Assembly (NCBI GenBank): GCA_026394605.1
Contig: JAPKXY010000042.1
Coordinates: 1 to 48,982, forward strand
Source of the DNA: Methanoregula sp.
GTDB taxonomy: Archaea; Halobacteriota; Methanomicrobia; Methanomicrobiales; Methanospirillaceae
DNA length: 48,982 bases
Reading direction: 5' to 3'
Of this stretch, positions 16,963 through 24,906 are shown one piece after another. The notes under the pieces are model-generated. The model was not told where the DNA came from. It saw nothing but the letters and a program-made list of their open reading frames with translations, and made no database searches. Positions within the stretch are counted from its first letter, which is position 1. Every line of letters starts with the position of its first letter. The position numbers and the translations under genes were made by a program.

Positions 16963-18426
16963 TCAGACTCTTTTGGATTGTTTATCCTTTTTTTGGTACC
17001 CTTCCAGCAGCACGCTCGCCACATTCTTGACCGGGCGGTCGGTGTGCCCGGCGATGTGGAACTCGCAGAACGGGCAGGACGAGATCACGATATCTGCCTT
17101 GGTCTTTTGTATCTCCTCGCCCCGGCGCTTCCCGAGCGCTGCTGCCTCCTCTGGCATTCCGGATTTCACACCCCCGCCAGAACCGCAGCATATCGCGGGC
17201 ATCTCGATAAGATCCACCACCTGCCGGATCAGCTCGCGGGGCTGCTGGCTGATTCCCTGTCCCCGCAGAAGGTGGCAGGGATCATGGTACGTTGCTTTAA
17301 GGGGGAGGCGTGCAGGAGGTTCAATGCCATATTTTGTCAGCACTTCATTGATGTCCATGACCATAAACGGCGTTCTGTAATCGTTCTTGAGCGTCGAACC
17401 GCAGCCGGCGCACATGGTCATGACCGTGTCGATGCTCCGGGACTGGAATACCCCGATGTTTTTCTTTTTCAGATCATCGAGGATATCAATCTGACCGGTC
17501 CGGATAAGTGGTGAACCACAGCAGACCTGCTCTTTGGGGATGATGATACGGATTCCATTGCGCCTGAGGACGTCCATCGCATCAAGCGCCGTCTTGGGCA
17601 GGCGCATATTGTACATGCACCCGACAAAGAACCCCATGGTTGCTTTGGGGGTTCCTGTACCATATGGTTCCAGCACCTCTCCAACCTGCTCTAGGAATGT
17701 CGGTTCAATGCGGGTCACACTCCTTCCCGTTTCCTTAACGAGTGCTGCCACCTCCTGGTGACGCGGGAGCGTGAGGCCTTTTTTATTTGCAAAGGCACGA
17801 AGCTTCTCAATCGCCTTGCCCGGAATTTCGATGTCCTTAGGACATACCTTCCAGCAGGCCTGGCAGGAAGTACAGGTAAACAGACCGTCCCTGACAGCAT
17901 CGGTGATGCGATCCCCGCTGTCACGGGGATCAAGGGCAAGGCGCATTGTCTGCCGCATTGCGGTCGGACCTAAAAACTTTGTCACGTCCATCGCCGGGCA
18001 GACCGAGACACAAGATAAACACTCGATGCAGCTGCGCAGCGGTTTGATCGCATCGATCTGCTCCTTCGTCGGCATTACCGGCTCAGCCGCCGGCAGCAGA
18101 TGGGCAATCGCATTGATGTTCTGGTTCAGATCGACACAGAGATCCTTCTGCACGGGCAGGTTCAGCGGTTCGATCACCATCCCGTCCTGTATTTCCTCCA
18201 TGCAGGCAAGCACCGGTTCGCCGTTCACCCGTACCGCACAGCTCCCGCACTGCCCGGAACCGCAGCAGAACCGGTATGAAAGTGTCGGGTCAATGCGGTC
18301 ATGAATTGCATGGAGGGCGTGCAGGACACGGGCGCCATCGTTCACTTGAACGGTGTACGGTTCGAGCCGCCCGCTGCTGTCAGAAGCAGGATCGAACCGG
18401 TACACCTTTACCGTTATGGTGGTCAT
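16963..18426 (-). CDS. tfrB: Thiol:fumarate reductase, iron-sulfur/CCG subunit B
   Basis: With TfrA this enzyme reduces fumarate to succinate using coenzymes M and B as electron donors, making the CoM-CoB heterodisulfide; it is cytoplasmic and serves biosynthesis. The 487-residue protein has an N-terminal [2Fe-2S] domain (FCCGSGQCGSC and a later Cys), then two [4Fe-4S] motifs (CIECLSCVSVCP and CTSCQACWKVCP). Two cysteine-rich CCG domains like those of HdrB follow (CCGSPLIRTGQ and CCGSGGGVKSG). The order matches TfrB, a fusion of an SdhB-like and an HdrB-like module. Its start overlaps the tfrA stop by ATGA. Confidence 0.94.
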   Translation of the reverse strand: MTTITVKVYRFDPASDSSGRLEPYTVQVNDGARVLHALHAIHDRIDPTLSYRFCCGSGQCGSCAVRVNGEPVLACMEEIQDGMVIEPLNLPVQKDLCVDLNQNINAIAHLLPAAEPVMPTKEQIDAIKPLRSCIECLSCVSVCPAMDVTKFLGPTAMRQTMRLALDPRDSGDRITDAVRDGLFTCTSCQACWKVCPKDIEIPGKAIEKLRAFANKKGLTLPRHQEVAALVKETGRSVTRIEPTFLEQVGEVLEPYGTGTPKATMGFFVGCMYNMRLPKTALDAMDVLRRNGIRIIIPKEQVCCGSPLIRTGQIDILDDLKKKNIGVFQSRSIDTVMTMCAGCGSTLKNDYRTPFMVMDINEVLTKYGIEPPARLPLKATYHDPCHLLRGQGISQQPRELIRQVVDLIEMPAICCGSGGGVKSGMPEEAAALGKRRGEEIQKTKADIVISSCPFCEFHIAGHTDRPVKNVASVLLEGYQKKDKQSKRV

Positions 18427-20048
18427 CTTGACACCGCCCGCCCGATGCCCTCCCGCTTGAGCGAGATATACGTGTGCGAGAACGGGGAGTGCAGCGCATC
18501 ATGCGACTGGCAGATGTCGGTGCGCATATGCGCACCCCGTGACTCAGGGCGCAACAGGGCGCTTTTGCATATGAGGGTCGCGGTCAGGCACATGTTCTGG
18601 ACGGTGCAGCATTCCGGAAGGTTGCGTGCTGAGACTGCTTTCAGGTCTGATGCCGGAAGGTACATGACTTTTGCGAGTGTTGCCCGCAGGTCGGTTGCGT
18701 TCCGGAAGATACCTGCGCCTTGCCACATCGCCTGCTGGAGATCCTTTGCCACCACCGGAGCGCTGGCAGATCCTTTCCGGAAGCAAAAGAGGCGTTCCTG
18801 CTGCACTTCAATCTGGCGTGCATCGACATTTTTGATCCGCTTTTCCGATCTTCCCGCTGCCTCACCCGCCCGTTTGCCGAACACCTGCGTATCGGCGAGC
18901 GCATTACCCCCCAGCCGGTTTGCGCCATGGACCCCCCCGGCCACCTCACCACAGGCAAAAAGCCCCGGAAGAGTCGTCAGGCACCACGGCGTGATCCGCA
19001 ACCCGCCCATCACGTGGTGTGCGGTAGGCGCCACTTCCATGGGTTCGGTTCTGATGTCCACACCGAATTTGAGGAACTGCTCGAGCATGACCGGGAGCCG
19101 GCTCTCAATCTGTTCACGGGGCAGGTGGGTCACATCGAGATACACCCCCCCGTTTTTCGTGCCCCGTCCGTTCAGGATCTCGGTAGCGATCGCCCGTGCA
19201 ACGACGTCCCGGGTGGAGAGCTCCATCCTCTCGGGATCGTACTGTTTCATGAACCGCTCGCCCAGCGTGTTGGTGAGAATCCCCCCCTCCCCACGCACTG
19301 CCTCGGTGACGAGCCGCCCCCGGGCATCGTACGGATAAACTGCACCGGTCGGGTGAAACTGCACCATCTCCATATCGATCAGCTCGGCGCCGGCACGGTA
19401 CCCGATAGCAAACCCATCGCCGGTTCCGCTCGCCGAGTTTGTGGAAATATCAAACACCCGTGTCCCGCCGCCGGTTGCAAGGATGGTGCTGTCCGCTTTT
19501 ATCACTACAAGCCCGCCTTTATCATCCAGTGCCAGCGCCCCGATGACGCGGTCGCCGTCTTTGAGCAGGTCAATGATGGTTGTTTCCGCAAATATTTCGA
19601 CCGAAAGCCCATCAAGCCGCTCAACGAGCGTGGTTATCATCTCGTGACCGGTCCTGTCCCCGGCATAGCACGTCCTCGGGAACCGTTGTCCCCCAAACGG
19701 ACGCTGGGCGACCTTGTTATCCTCAGTGAAATCGAAGACCGCCCCCCAGCGGATCAGGTCATCCATCCGCTGTGGCGATTCGGAAACGAGGATCCGGACA
19801 AGCTCGGGGTCGTTGAGGTACGCGCCCCCCTTCATGGTATCCTCAAAGTGGATCCCGCAGGAGTCCTGCTCACTGAGAACAGCATTATAGCCCCCTTCCG
19901 CCATTGTAGTGCACCCGCCTTTTCCGGTGATTGTCTTGGAGACGAGCACTACATCGCCGTATCCTGACGCCTCGATCGCAGCGCGCACGCCGGCGCCCCC
20001 GCTCCCGATCACCAGTACATGGCAGTCAACACCATCATCTGCATGCAT
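18423..20048 (-). CDS. tfrA: Thiol:fumarate reductase, flavoprotein subunit A
   Basis: This is the FAD-bearing catalytic subunit that reduces fumarate. I chose the ATG at 20048 (541 residues), giving MHADDGVDCHVLVIGSGGAG, because the only good TATA box lies about 25-30 bases upstream; ATG codons at 20078 and 20111 are in frame but sit in or beyond that box. Motifs are GSGGAGVRAAIEA (FAD), TMAEGGYNAV, the HPTGAVYP and GRLVTEAVRGEGG substrate region, and HHVMGG with the FACGEVAGGVHGANRLGGNAL block. It is first of the two-gene operon and divergent from lysC. Confidence 0.94.
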   Translation of the reverse strand: MHADDGVDCHVLVIGSGGAGVRAAIEASGYGDVVLVSKTITGKGGCTTMAEGGYNAVLSEQDSCGIHFEDTMKGGAYLNDPELVRILVSESPQRMDDLIRWGAVFDFTEDNKVAQRPFGGQRFPRTCYAGDRTGHEMITTLVERLDGLSVEIFAETTIIDLLKDGDRVIGALALDDKGGLVVIKADSTILATGGGTRVFDISTNSASGTGDGFAIGYRAGAELIDMEMVQFHPTGAVYPYDARGRLVTEAVRGEGGILTNTLGERFMKQYDPERMELSTRDVVARAIATEILNGRGTKNGGVYLDVTHLPREQIESRLPVMLEQFLKFGVDIRTEPMEVAPTAHHVMGGLRITPWCLTTLPGLFACGEVAGGVHGANRLGGNALADTQVFGKRAGEAAGRSEKRIKNVDARQIEVQQERLFCFRKGSASAPVVAKDLQQAMWQGAGIFRNATDLRATLAKVMYLPASDLKAVSARNLPECCTVQNMCLTATLICKSALLRPESRGAHMRTDICQSHDALHSPFSHTYISLKREGIGRAVSR

Positions 20049-20070
20049 CTTATTATTCTGTGGATCGTAT

Positions 20071-20087
20071 AGTATCATAAATAAATG
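20071..20087. promoter_or_regulatory. Shared divergent TATA region between tfrAB and lysC
   Basis: The stretch reads cataaataaat on the plus strand and atttatttatg on the minus strand. It is centred near 20079, about 30 bases before the lysC ATG (20110) and about 30 bases before the tfrA ATG (20048). The near-symmetry would let one box serve both directions with leaderless or very short leaders. Confidence 0.5.
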
Positions 20088-20109
20088 GCACTGCACGAGT
20101 GAGAAAGCC

Positions 20110-21510
20110 ATGAGACTTTTAATGAAATTTGGCGGGACGTCCGTCGCCGATGCACCATGTATCGGCCGCGTTGTCGATATCTTGGAACAGCACTACAACA
20201 AGGGTGACGAAATCGCGGTCGTTGTATCCGCACAGCGGGGAGTCACCGACCAGCTCATTGAGATCGCCAATGGGCTTCCAACAAGCAAGGACGTTTCCGC
20301 AATCGAACCCCTGATCAAGACGCTCCGTACCCGCCACATGACCACGCTTACGGAAGCGGCGCCGGGTTTTGTCAATGAGATCGGACCGATTATCGAAGAA
20401 CGACTGCAGGACCTTAACAACATCCTGCACGCGGTCCACAATCTCAGGGAGCTCACGCCCCGGTCGAAAGACTATATTATTTCCTATGGGGAACGGCTTC
20501 TCGCGCCCATCCTCGGTGCCGCCATCGAGCAGCGCGGGATCCCTTCGGTGGTGATGGACGGTTGCGAGGCGGGTATCGTCACGACATCCCAGCACGGTGA
20601 ATCAACAGCATTACCCGACTGTGATGAACGCGTGAGGCGTCGGATAGGGGGGGTGTTGAAAACATCAGTACCGGTCATCATGGGATTCATGGGTTGTACA
20701 GCCGAGGGAAGTGTCACCACGCTGGGCAGGAGCGGTTCGGACTACTCTGCCTCCATCATCGGCGCTGGCATCGATGCGAACGAAATCTGGATCTGGACGG
20801 ATGTCGATGGCATCATGACTTCGGACCCGCGGGTGATCAATGACGCACGGGTGATGCCCGAGCTCTCCTACCTCGAGGTAATGGAGCTCTCATACTTCGG
20901 GGCAAAGGTGATGCACCCCCGGTCAATCGAACCGGCGATGCGCAAGAATATCCTGGTAAGGGTCAAAAACACCTTCAACCCTTCGCACCCGGGCACCAGC
21001 ATTGTGCGCCACCAGAAGCGGGACCACCGCGTCGTCAAGGCACTCACCTATATCGAAAAGGTTGCAGCAATCAACATCAATGGCGCCCAGATGATCGGTC
21101 GTCCCGGCGTCGCAAAGTCGATCTTCTCCGCGCTTGCCGACCGGGAAGTGAACGTGATGATGATCTCGCAGGGTTCATCGGAGGCGAACATCTCGTTGAT
21201 CGTTGACGAGGCACACCTCGACATCGCGGCGCAGGCACTTGCTCCGCTTCTCTCGCAGGGGATCGTTCGTGAGGTTATCCAGAACCGGAACGTTGCTGCA
21301 GTCGCGGTTGTTGGATCGGGCATGGTTGGGGCACCGGGCACCGGCGGAAAAATTTTTACAGCACTGGGAAAAGCCGGTGTAAATGTGATGATGATCTCGC
21401 AGGGTTCGTGCGAGGCGAACATCTCGTTTGTGGTGAGGCAGGAGGATGGTCCCCGCGCCGTCCGGGTCCTGCATGACGAGTTTCATCTTTCGGAGGCACC
21501 GGATGAGTAG
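20110..21510 (+). CDS. lysC: Aspartate kinase
   Basis: This enzyme phosphorylates aspartate, the first step toward lysine, threonine and methionine. The protein has 466 residues from the ATG at 20110; a second ATG is four codons in. The kinase motif LMKFGGTSVADA is near the N-terminus, followed by GRSGSDYSA and WTDVDGIMTSDPR. The C-terminus carries two ACT regulatory domains, each with VNVMMISQGS-x-EANIS, where feedback inhibitors bind in the family. It is followed by purM with an 8-base overlap, an unusual pairing of amino acid and purine synthesis. Confidence 0.96.
   Translation: MRLLMKFGGTSVADAPCIGRVVDILEQHYNKGDEIAVVVSAQRGVTDQLIEIANGLPTSKDVSAIEPLIKTLRTRHMTTLTEAAPGFVNEIGPIIEERLQDLNNILHAVHNLRELTPRSKDYIISYGERLLAPILGAAIEQRGIPSVVMDGCEAGIVTTSQHGESTALPDCDERVRRRIGGVLKTSVPVIMGFMGCTAEGSVTTLGRSGSDYSASIIGAGIDANEIWIWTDVDGIMTSDPRVINDARVMPELSYLEVMELSYFGAKVMHPRSIEPAMRKNILVRVKNTFNPSHPGTSIVRHQKRDHRVVKALTYIEKVAAININGAQMIGRPGVAKSIFSALADREVNVMMISQGSSEANISLIVDEAHLDIAAQALAPLLSQGIVREVIQNRNVAAVAVVGSGMVGAPGTGGKIFTALGKAGVNVMMISQGSCEANISFVVRQEDGPRAVRVLHDEFHLSEAPDE
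21149..21199 (+). repeat. Internal direct repeat in lysC, copy 1 (ACT domain 1)
   Basis: Near-identical DNA recurs 231 bases (77 codons) downstream, encoding the VNVMMISQGS-x-EANIS motif of the two ACT domains. It keeps frame and reflects domain duplication. Confidence 0.7.
21379..21430 (+). repeat. Internal direct repeat in lysC, copy 2 (ACT domain 2)
   Basis: Second copy of the ACT-domain repeat; it shares the run gtgatgatgatctcgcaggg with copy 1. Confidence 0.7.
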
Positions 21511-22495
21511 CCACTCGTACCGCGATGCGGGAGTGGATATCGACCTTGAGACAACTGCGATAAAATCGCTGATAAAAAACCTGACCTTCCGGCGCACGGG
21601 ACTACCCCGGATGATGGGCACGGTCGGGCACTTTGCCGGGCTGATGGAATTTGGCGAATATGTGCTTGCCCTCACGACCGATGGCGTGGGAACCAAAATG
21701 CTCGTCGCTGATCGGATGGAGGACTGGACAACAGTCGGCATTGATTGCATCGCCATGAACGCAAATGACCTCTACGTGATGAACTTCGAACCGGTCGCGT
21801 TTGTGGACTATATCGCGACTGACCGGCTCTCGGTAGAGAAGATGGCGCAGATCGGTGTGGGGCTCAACGAAGGCGCCCGGCAGGCAAACATCGACATCGT
21901 GGGGGGTGAAACAGCAACGCTCAAAGGGCTGGTGAACGGGCTCGATCTTGCCGGCACCTGCCTCGGCATCGCAAAGAAGGGGCATGTCATTACGGGCGAG
22001 AAGGTAAAACCCGGCGACACAATCATCGGTGTCGCATCAAGTGGTATCCACTCCAACGGGCTGACGCTCGCCCGCCGGGTCGTCGAAGAGCATGCGAATT
22101 ACAGAACCCGGCTTTCAAACGGCAGGACGCTGGGTGAAGAGTTACTGACACCCACCCGGATCTATCACGAGACCTTGCGGGTGGCGGAGCGGTGCACCGT
22201 GCACGGCATGTGCCATGTCACGGGCGGGGGTTTGCTCAACTTCAAACGCCTGAGCACGTACGGGTTCCACTTCACTGACCCCGTCAAACCACCGGAAATC
22301 TTTTCATGGATCCAGATGACAGGGACGATCTCCACGGTTGAGATGTACCGCACGTTTAACATGGGCATGGGGTACGCATATATTGTGCCAGAATCAAGTG
22401 TCGCATGCGTGCTACAGGAAGTAATAGGTGCAAAGGTCGTGGGGCAGATCATAAAAGAGCCCGGTGCATGGCTCGGCGACCTTGAAATTACCTAA
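21503..22495 (+). CDS. purM: Phosphoribosylformylglycinamidine cyclo-ligase (AIR synthetase)
   Basis: PurM closes the imidazole ring in purine synthesis, using ATP. The start is the ATG at 21503 (330 residues): it has a ggagg ribosome site 6 bases upstream and overlaps the lysC stop by 8 bases. Motifs include SYRDAGVDIDLE, TTDGVGTKML (ATP/substrate loop), VGGETATLKG, GVASSGIHSNGLTLARR and the HVTGGGL region. It is slightly shorter than bacterial PurM but complete. It ends only a few bases before MITE-like copy B. Confidence 0.96.
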   Translation: MSSHSYRDAGVDIDLETTAIKSLIKNLTFRRTGLPRMMGTVGHFAGLMEFGEYVLALTTDGVGTKMLVADRMEDWTTVGIDCIAMNANDLYVMNFEPVAFVDYIATDRLSVEKMAQIGVGLNEGARQANIDIVGGETATLKGLVNGLDLAGTCLGIAKKGHVITGEKVKPGDTIIGVASSGIHSNGLTLARRVVEEHANYRTRLSNGRTLGEELLTPTRIYHETLRVAERCTVHGMCHVTGGGLLNFKRLSTYGFHFTDPVKPPEIFSWIQMTGTISTVEMYRTFNMGMGYAYIVPESSVACVLQEVIGAKVVGQIIKEPGAWLGDLEIT

Positions 22496-22497
22496 CA

Positions 22498-22505
22498 GTT
22501 TTTAT
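22498..22505 (+). repeat. Left direct repeat (putative 8-bp target duplication) of copy B
   Basis: GTTTTTAT lies one base outside the left terminal inverted repeat and is identical to the right copy at 22770-22777. Together they look like a target-site duplication made on insertion. Confidence 0.6.
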
Positions 22506-22611
22506 AGCTCTGCAGAAAACCTCATTTCATTCGATCTTTTTTCTAACCTTGTTACATGGCTATCACATTGTGGGGGAAGTCTGCCGTGACAGAAATGTCA
22601 GGGTAGACTCA

Positions 22612-22636
22612 AGAAAATTGTCCCATGGACAATTTT
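22612..22636. repeat. Hairpin of the MITE-like element, copy B
   Basis: Ten-base arms AAAATTGTCC and GGACAATTTT pair perfectly around a 3-base CAT loop. Copy A has one mismatch at the same place. Confidence 0.7.
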
Positions 22637-22669
22637 TGATGTGCCCACGCGGCGGGGGCGGAAAGAATC

Positions 22670-22690
22670 GAAGATTTTTTTAAAATCTTC
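22670..22690. repeat. Second inverted repeat of copy B
   Basis: GAAGATTTT and AAAATCTTC are perfect 9-bp arms around TTT. In copy A the matching position after the G-rich core holds a different palindrome, GGCATATGCC. Confidence 0.65.
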
Positions 22691-22769
22691 TCCAGTTTGC
22701 TCTTCCTTTCGGAACAGCAAATACCCCCAAGAACGTCATATGATATTTTATTAGCATTTCTACAGAGCC

Positions 22770-22777
22770 GTTTTTAT
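22770..22777 (+). repeat. Right direct repeat (putative 8-bp target duplication) of copy B
   Basis: GTTTTTAT, identical to 22498-22505. It overlaps the stop region of zpr1, so insertion may have changed or supplied the end of that gene. Confidence 0.6.
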
Positions 22778-23310
22778 GTGCTTATATCAAGCTGTTTTTT
22801 CTTTGCCTTTTTTGAAATGATTGCACTGTTACCAGAAGGATCATCAAGGATCAGCGTGAAGGGAAAGGTGCCGGATCTCGCCTGTGCGATCCGCTCCAGC
22901 AGCACATGGGCGTTCTTTTTTTCTTCGTCCTCTGTCCAGAGAAGAGCGGACTGTACAACGTCCTCGATCCGGTCCAGCACTCCTTCGACGTTGGTGACAA
23001 ATCCCTGGCAGGCGGGGCCCGGATCGATCTGCACCCCCAGCTCGGGGATCTTCACCGTCCCCCCCATGCTACGCACAACACGGGTTGAAAGGTCCTCTGC
23101 AGCGGATATGGAAAATTCGTATCGTGAAGGCTCGGCAGACTTGAGAAGCTGGGTATTGACGTAGCGGTAACCGCACGTGGGGCAGTTTGCGCTGATAATG
23201 AGAATTTCTGAAAAATAGGGAATATTTTCGGTCTGGTATAGGTATTCTATTTCATTCGAACAGGATGGACACGGGCCCGGAACGATGGTGCGCACTCTTT
23301 TATGCTCCAC
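22774..23310 (-). CDS. ZPR1 zinc-finger domain protein
   Basis: The 178-residue protein is the archaeal single-module form of ZPR1, which in eukaryotes binds elongation factor eEF1A. One zinc finger is visible: GPCPSCSNEIEYLY, then SANCPTCGYRY (C-x2-C twice, about 28 residues apart). The beta-rich ZPR1 domain follows (TRVVRSMGGTVKIPELGVQIDPGPACQGF). The start overlaps the sepF stop by 11 bases, which suggests coupling with cell-division gene sepF. The lysine-rich C-terminal tail ends inside the flank of MITE-like copy B. Confidence 0.9.
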   Translation of the reverse strand: MEHKRVRTIVPGPCPSCSNEIEYLYQTENIPYFSEILIISANCPTCGYRYVNTQLLKSAEPSRYEFSISAAEDLSTRVVRSMGGTVKIPELGVQIDPGPACQGFVTNVEGVLDRIEDVVQSALLWTEDEEKKNAHVLLERIAQARSGTFPFTLILDDPSGNSAIISKKAKKKQLDIST

Positions 23311-23668
23311 CGATCTTGTCGCGCGAGATCTTTACGGACATGGGCGTTAAAACGACGTAGCGCTGATCGCCAAGTCCGATGATGTCCCCGTTGACGTCCT
23401 TTGCAACCTCTTTTAAGTCTTTTAAGACCCGTTCGTAGGAGATCTTGTCCATTTTGAGCCGGGAGATATCGACGATCACAATGTTACCGGAATAGACCTC
23501 ATCCTTAACCCTTGGGGTGTCCTTGAGGTCGCTGATCGTTGCGATCTTGACGAGGAGGGCAGGTGAACCTCCGGTGTGTTCTTCATAGGACGTGAGGTCC
23601 AGTTCCATGTAATCATCGTCCGAGCTTCCGGAGCTCTTGCCAAGGAGCGTATCTATGATTTTAACCAT
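23300..23668 (-). CDS. sepF: Cell division protein SepF, archaeal type
   Basis: SepF ties FtsZ to the membrane in archaea that lack FtsA. The 122-residue protein has a short amphipathic N-terminal helix (MVKIIDTLLGK) for membrane binding, a variable acidic linker, and the SepF fold: VKIATISDL, GNIVIVDISRL, LKEVAKDVNGDIIGLGDQRYVVLTP. The position ahead of zpr1 with an overlap is a common archaeal arrangement as I recall it. ftsZ is not in the window. Confidence 0.92.
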   Translation of the reverse strand: MVKIIDTLLGKSSGSSDDDYMELDLTSYEEHTGGSPALLVKIATISDLKDTPRVKDEVYSGNIVIVDISRLKMDKISYERVLKDLKEVAKDVNGDIIGLGDQRYVVLTPMSVKISRDKIGGA

Positions 23669-23783
23669 AACAAAACTGTATAAAGAATTTTATTTAATAG
23701 TATCTATCCTTTGTTGACGAAAAACCGGCACTGGAAACGGACAATGTGCACAAACTGTTTTAAAAAATAATCGTTCGCCCGGT

Positions 23784-24284
23784 TCACAACTCCACTTTCC
23801 AGATCTCGTCACCGACGTAATGCAGGTTTTTGCACATCTTCCCGGCGGTGCTCTGTTCGATCTGCGGGGCGTCCAGCAGTGCAAGGCCGATGGCAAGCGG
23901 CTTTCCATGCCGCTCATCGACCACCTGCACCGGTGCCTGGGCACGCACATCGGGCGAGACACGGGTGATGCCGGGACGCATCACGTCAGCGCCGTTGATC
24001 ACATACGGGATTGCCCCGGCATCTACGACGATCCGGCGCTGCGGGAACGGGCGTTCAATCGCCCCTTTCAGAGTGGGAAATACCCAGCCGCCATACTCCA
24101 TGAGCAGCGGTTTCTTTCCGATCAGATAGAAGCTCAACTCCTCTGTACTCGTCTCCAGAATCTCGATGGAATCTGAAAAAAAGAGTGCCACCCCGTCCCC
24201 GATCTGGTTTCTTAACCGGTCGAACACGTCGGCAACCCGACCTTTCCGGATCGAATGGCGTTTTTTGACCGTGAACTTTTTCAT
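23784..24284 (-). CDS. PUA-domain RNA-binding protein (MCT-1/Tma20-like)
   Basis: The protein has 166 residues from the ATG at 24284 (MKKFTVKKRHSIRK); the longer frame to 24374 adds residues not typical of the family. The N-terminal half is a pre-PUA domain. The C-terminal half is a PUA domain (RIVVDAGAIPYVINGADVMRPGITRVSPDVRAQ, read in two parts), with the conserved G-ADVMRPGI motif. Eukaryotic relatives (MCT-1, eIF2D) act in translation initiation and ribosome recycling; the archaeal role is inferred. It is separated from sepF by 115 bases. Confidence 0.88.
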   Translation of the reverse strand: MKKFTVKKRHSIRKGRVADVFDRLRNQIGDGVALFFSDSIEILETSTEELSFYLIGKKPLLMEYGGWVFPTLKGAIERPFPQRRIVVDAGAIPYVINGADVMRPGITRVSPDVRAQAPVQVVDERHGKPLAIGLALLDAPQIEQSTAGKMCKNLHYVGDEIWKVEL

Positions 24285-24426
24285 GGTACGGTGAGTACGT
24301 GTCTGCTCCTGTGAGAAATAGTTTATTGTGATGGCGGGGCTGCGCCAGACCAGACAGGGCCATTTTCTCCTCAAAAAAACACAAAGAATCTCCTATTCTA
24401 CGGTATGTTTAAGTATCCAGTTCACG

Positions 24427-24437
24427 CAAATATATTA
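24427..24437 (+). promoter_or_regulatory. TATA-type promoter of the Lsm-L37e-purF operon
   Basis: A caaatatatta box is centred about 35 bases before the Lsm ATG at 24467, predicting a leader of about 8 bases. Confidence 0.45.
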
Positions 24438-24466
24438 CTCCAGAGCGATGGTATCAGGGTAATTGT

Positions 24467-24694
24467 ATGACCAAAAGACCGTTGGATATTTTGGATCAGG
24501 TACTGAACCGCCAGCCCGTCCTCGTTTCATTAAAGGGCGGGAGGGAAATTCGTGGCGTGCTCCAGGGTTACGATGTCCACATGAACCTCGTCCTAGACAA
24601 GGCAGAGGAGATGGAGAACGAACAGGTTCAAAAGGTCGGGACACTGATCGTCCGTGGGGATAACGTCATTTACATCTCACCATCCATTGAATAA
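24467..24694 (+). CDS. Sm-like archaeal protein (Lsm)
   Basis: A 75-residue RNA-binding protein that forms heptameric rings. Sm1 motif: [27 protein letters not shown] (given as a region, residues 17-43), with the conserved G-x-L-x-G-x-D-x-HMN. Sm2 motif: [15 protein letters not shown], carrying the RGDNV signature. Complete and of normal length. It is first of three genes, followed after 17 bases by ribosomal protein L37e, a gene order widely kept in euryarchaea. Confidence 0.96.
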   Translation: MTKRPLDILDQVLNRQPVLVSLKGGREIRGVLQGYDVHMNLVLDKAEEMENEQVQKVGTLIVRGDNVIYISPSIE

Positions 24695-24711
24695 TTAAGA
24701 GGTGAAAAGCA

Positions 24712-24894
24712 ATGTCAAAGGGAACGCCCTCAATGGGCAAAATGAACAAGAAGACCCACGTTGCCTGCCGGCGGTGTGGTCGCATATCGTATCACGCCCA
24801 GAAGAAAGTCTGTTCTGCCTGCGGGTTTGGCAGGAGCACCAAACAGCGCAGCTACAAGTGGATCACCAAGCGACCAAAGGTCCCGACGCATTAA
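24712..24894 (+). CDS. rpl37e: Large ribosomal subunit protein eL37 (L37e)
   Basis: The 60-residue zinc-binding ribosomal protein starts [16 protein letters not shown]. The zinc knuckles are CRRCG and CSACGFG, with the typical RSYKW near the end. A gaggtga ribosome site lies 6 bases before the ATG. It follows Lsm and precedes purF. Confidence 0.98.
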   Translation: MSKGTPSMGKMNKKTHVACRRCGRISYHAQKKVCSACGFGRSTKQRSYKWITKRPKVPTH

Positions 24895-24906
24895 CAGGGC
24901 TGTACC

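Larger units (their letters stand above)
22507..22768. mobile_element. MITE-like non-coding element, copy B
   Basis: An element of 262 bp between the converging purM and zpr1 genes. Terminal inverted repeats are GCTCTGCAGAAA (22507-22518) and TTTCTACAGAGC (22757-22768), matching at 11 of 12 positions. The internal order matches copy A: a TCTGCC...GGTAGA stem capped by TGACA-GAAA-TGTCA, an AAAATTGTCC...GGACAATTTT hairpin, a GCGGCGGGGGCGG core, then an inverted repeat (22670-22690). A perfect 8-bp direct repeat flanks it. There is no open reading frame, so if mobile it needs a transposase from elsewhere. Inserted just at the end of zpr1, whose stop lies in the right flank. Confidence 0.7.

Noticed and set aside
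18720-19967. A 415-codon plus-strand frame opposite tfrA
   Set aside because: The minus strand encodes an unmistakable flavoprotein; high GC produces long antisense frames.
21149-21430. Near-identical direct repeats in lysC as a recent duplication or recombination site
   Set aside because: They encode equivalent motifs of the two ACT domains normal for aspartate kinase; similarity is explained by domain homology and shared codon choice.
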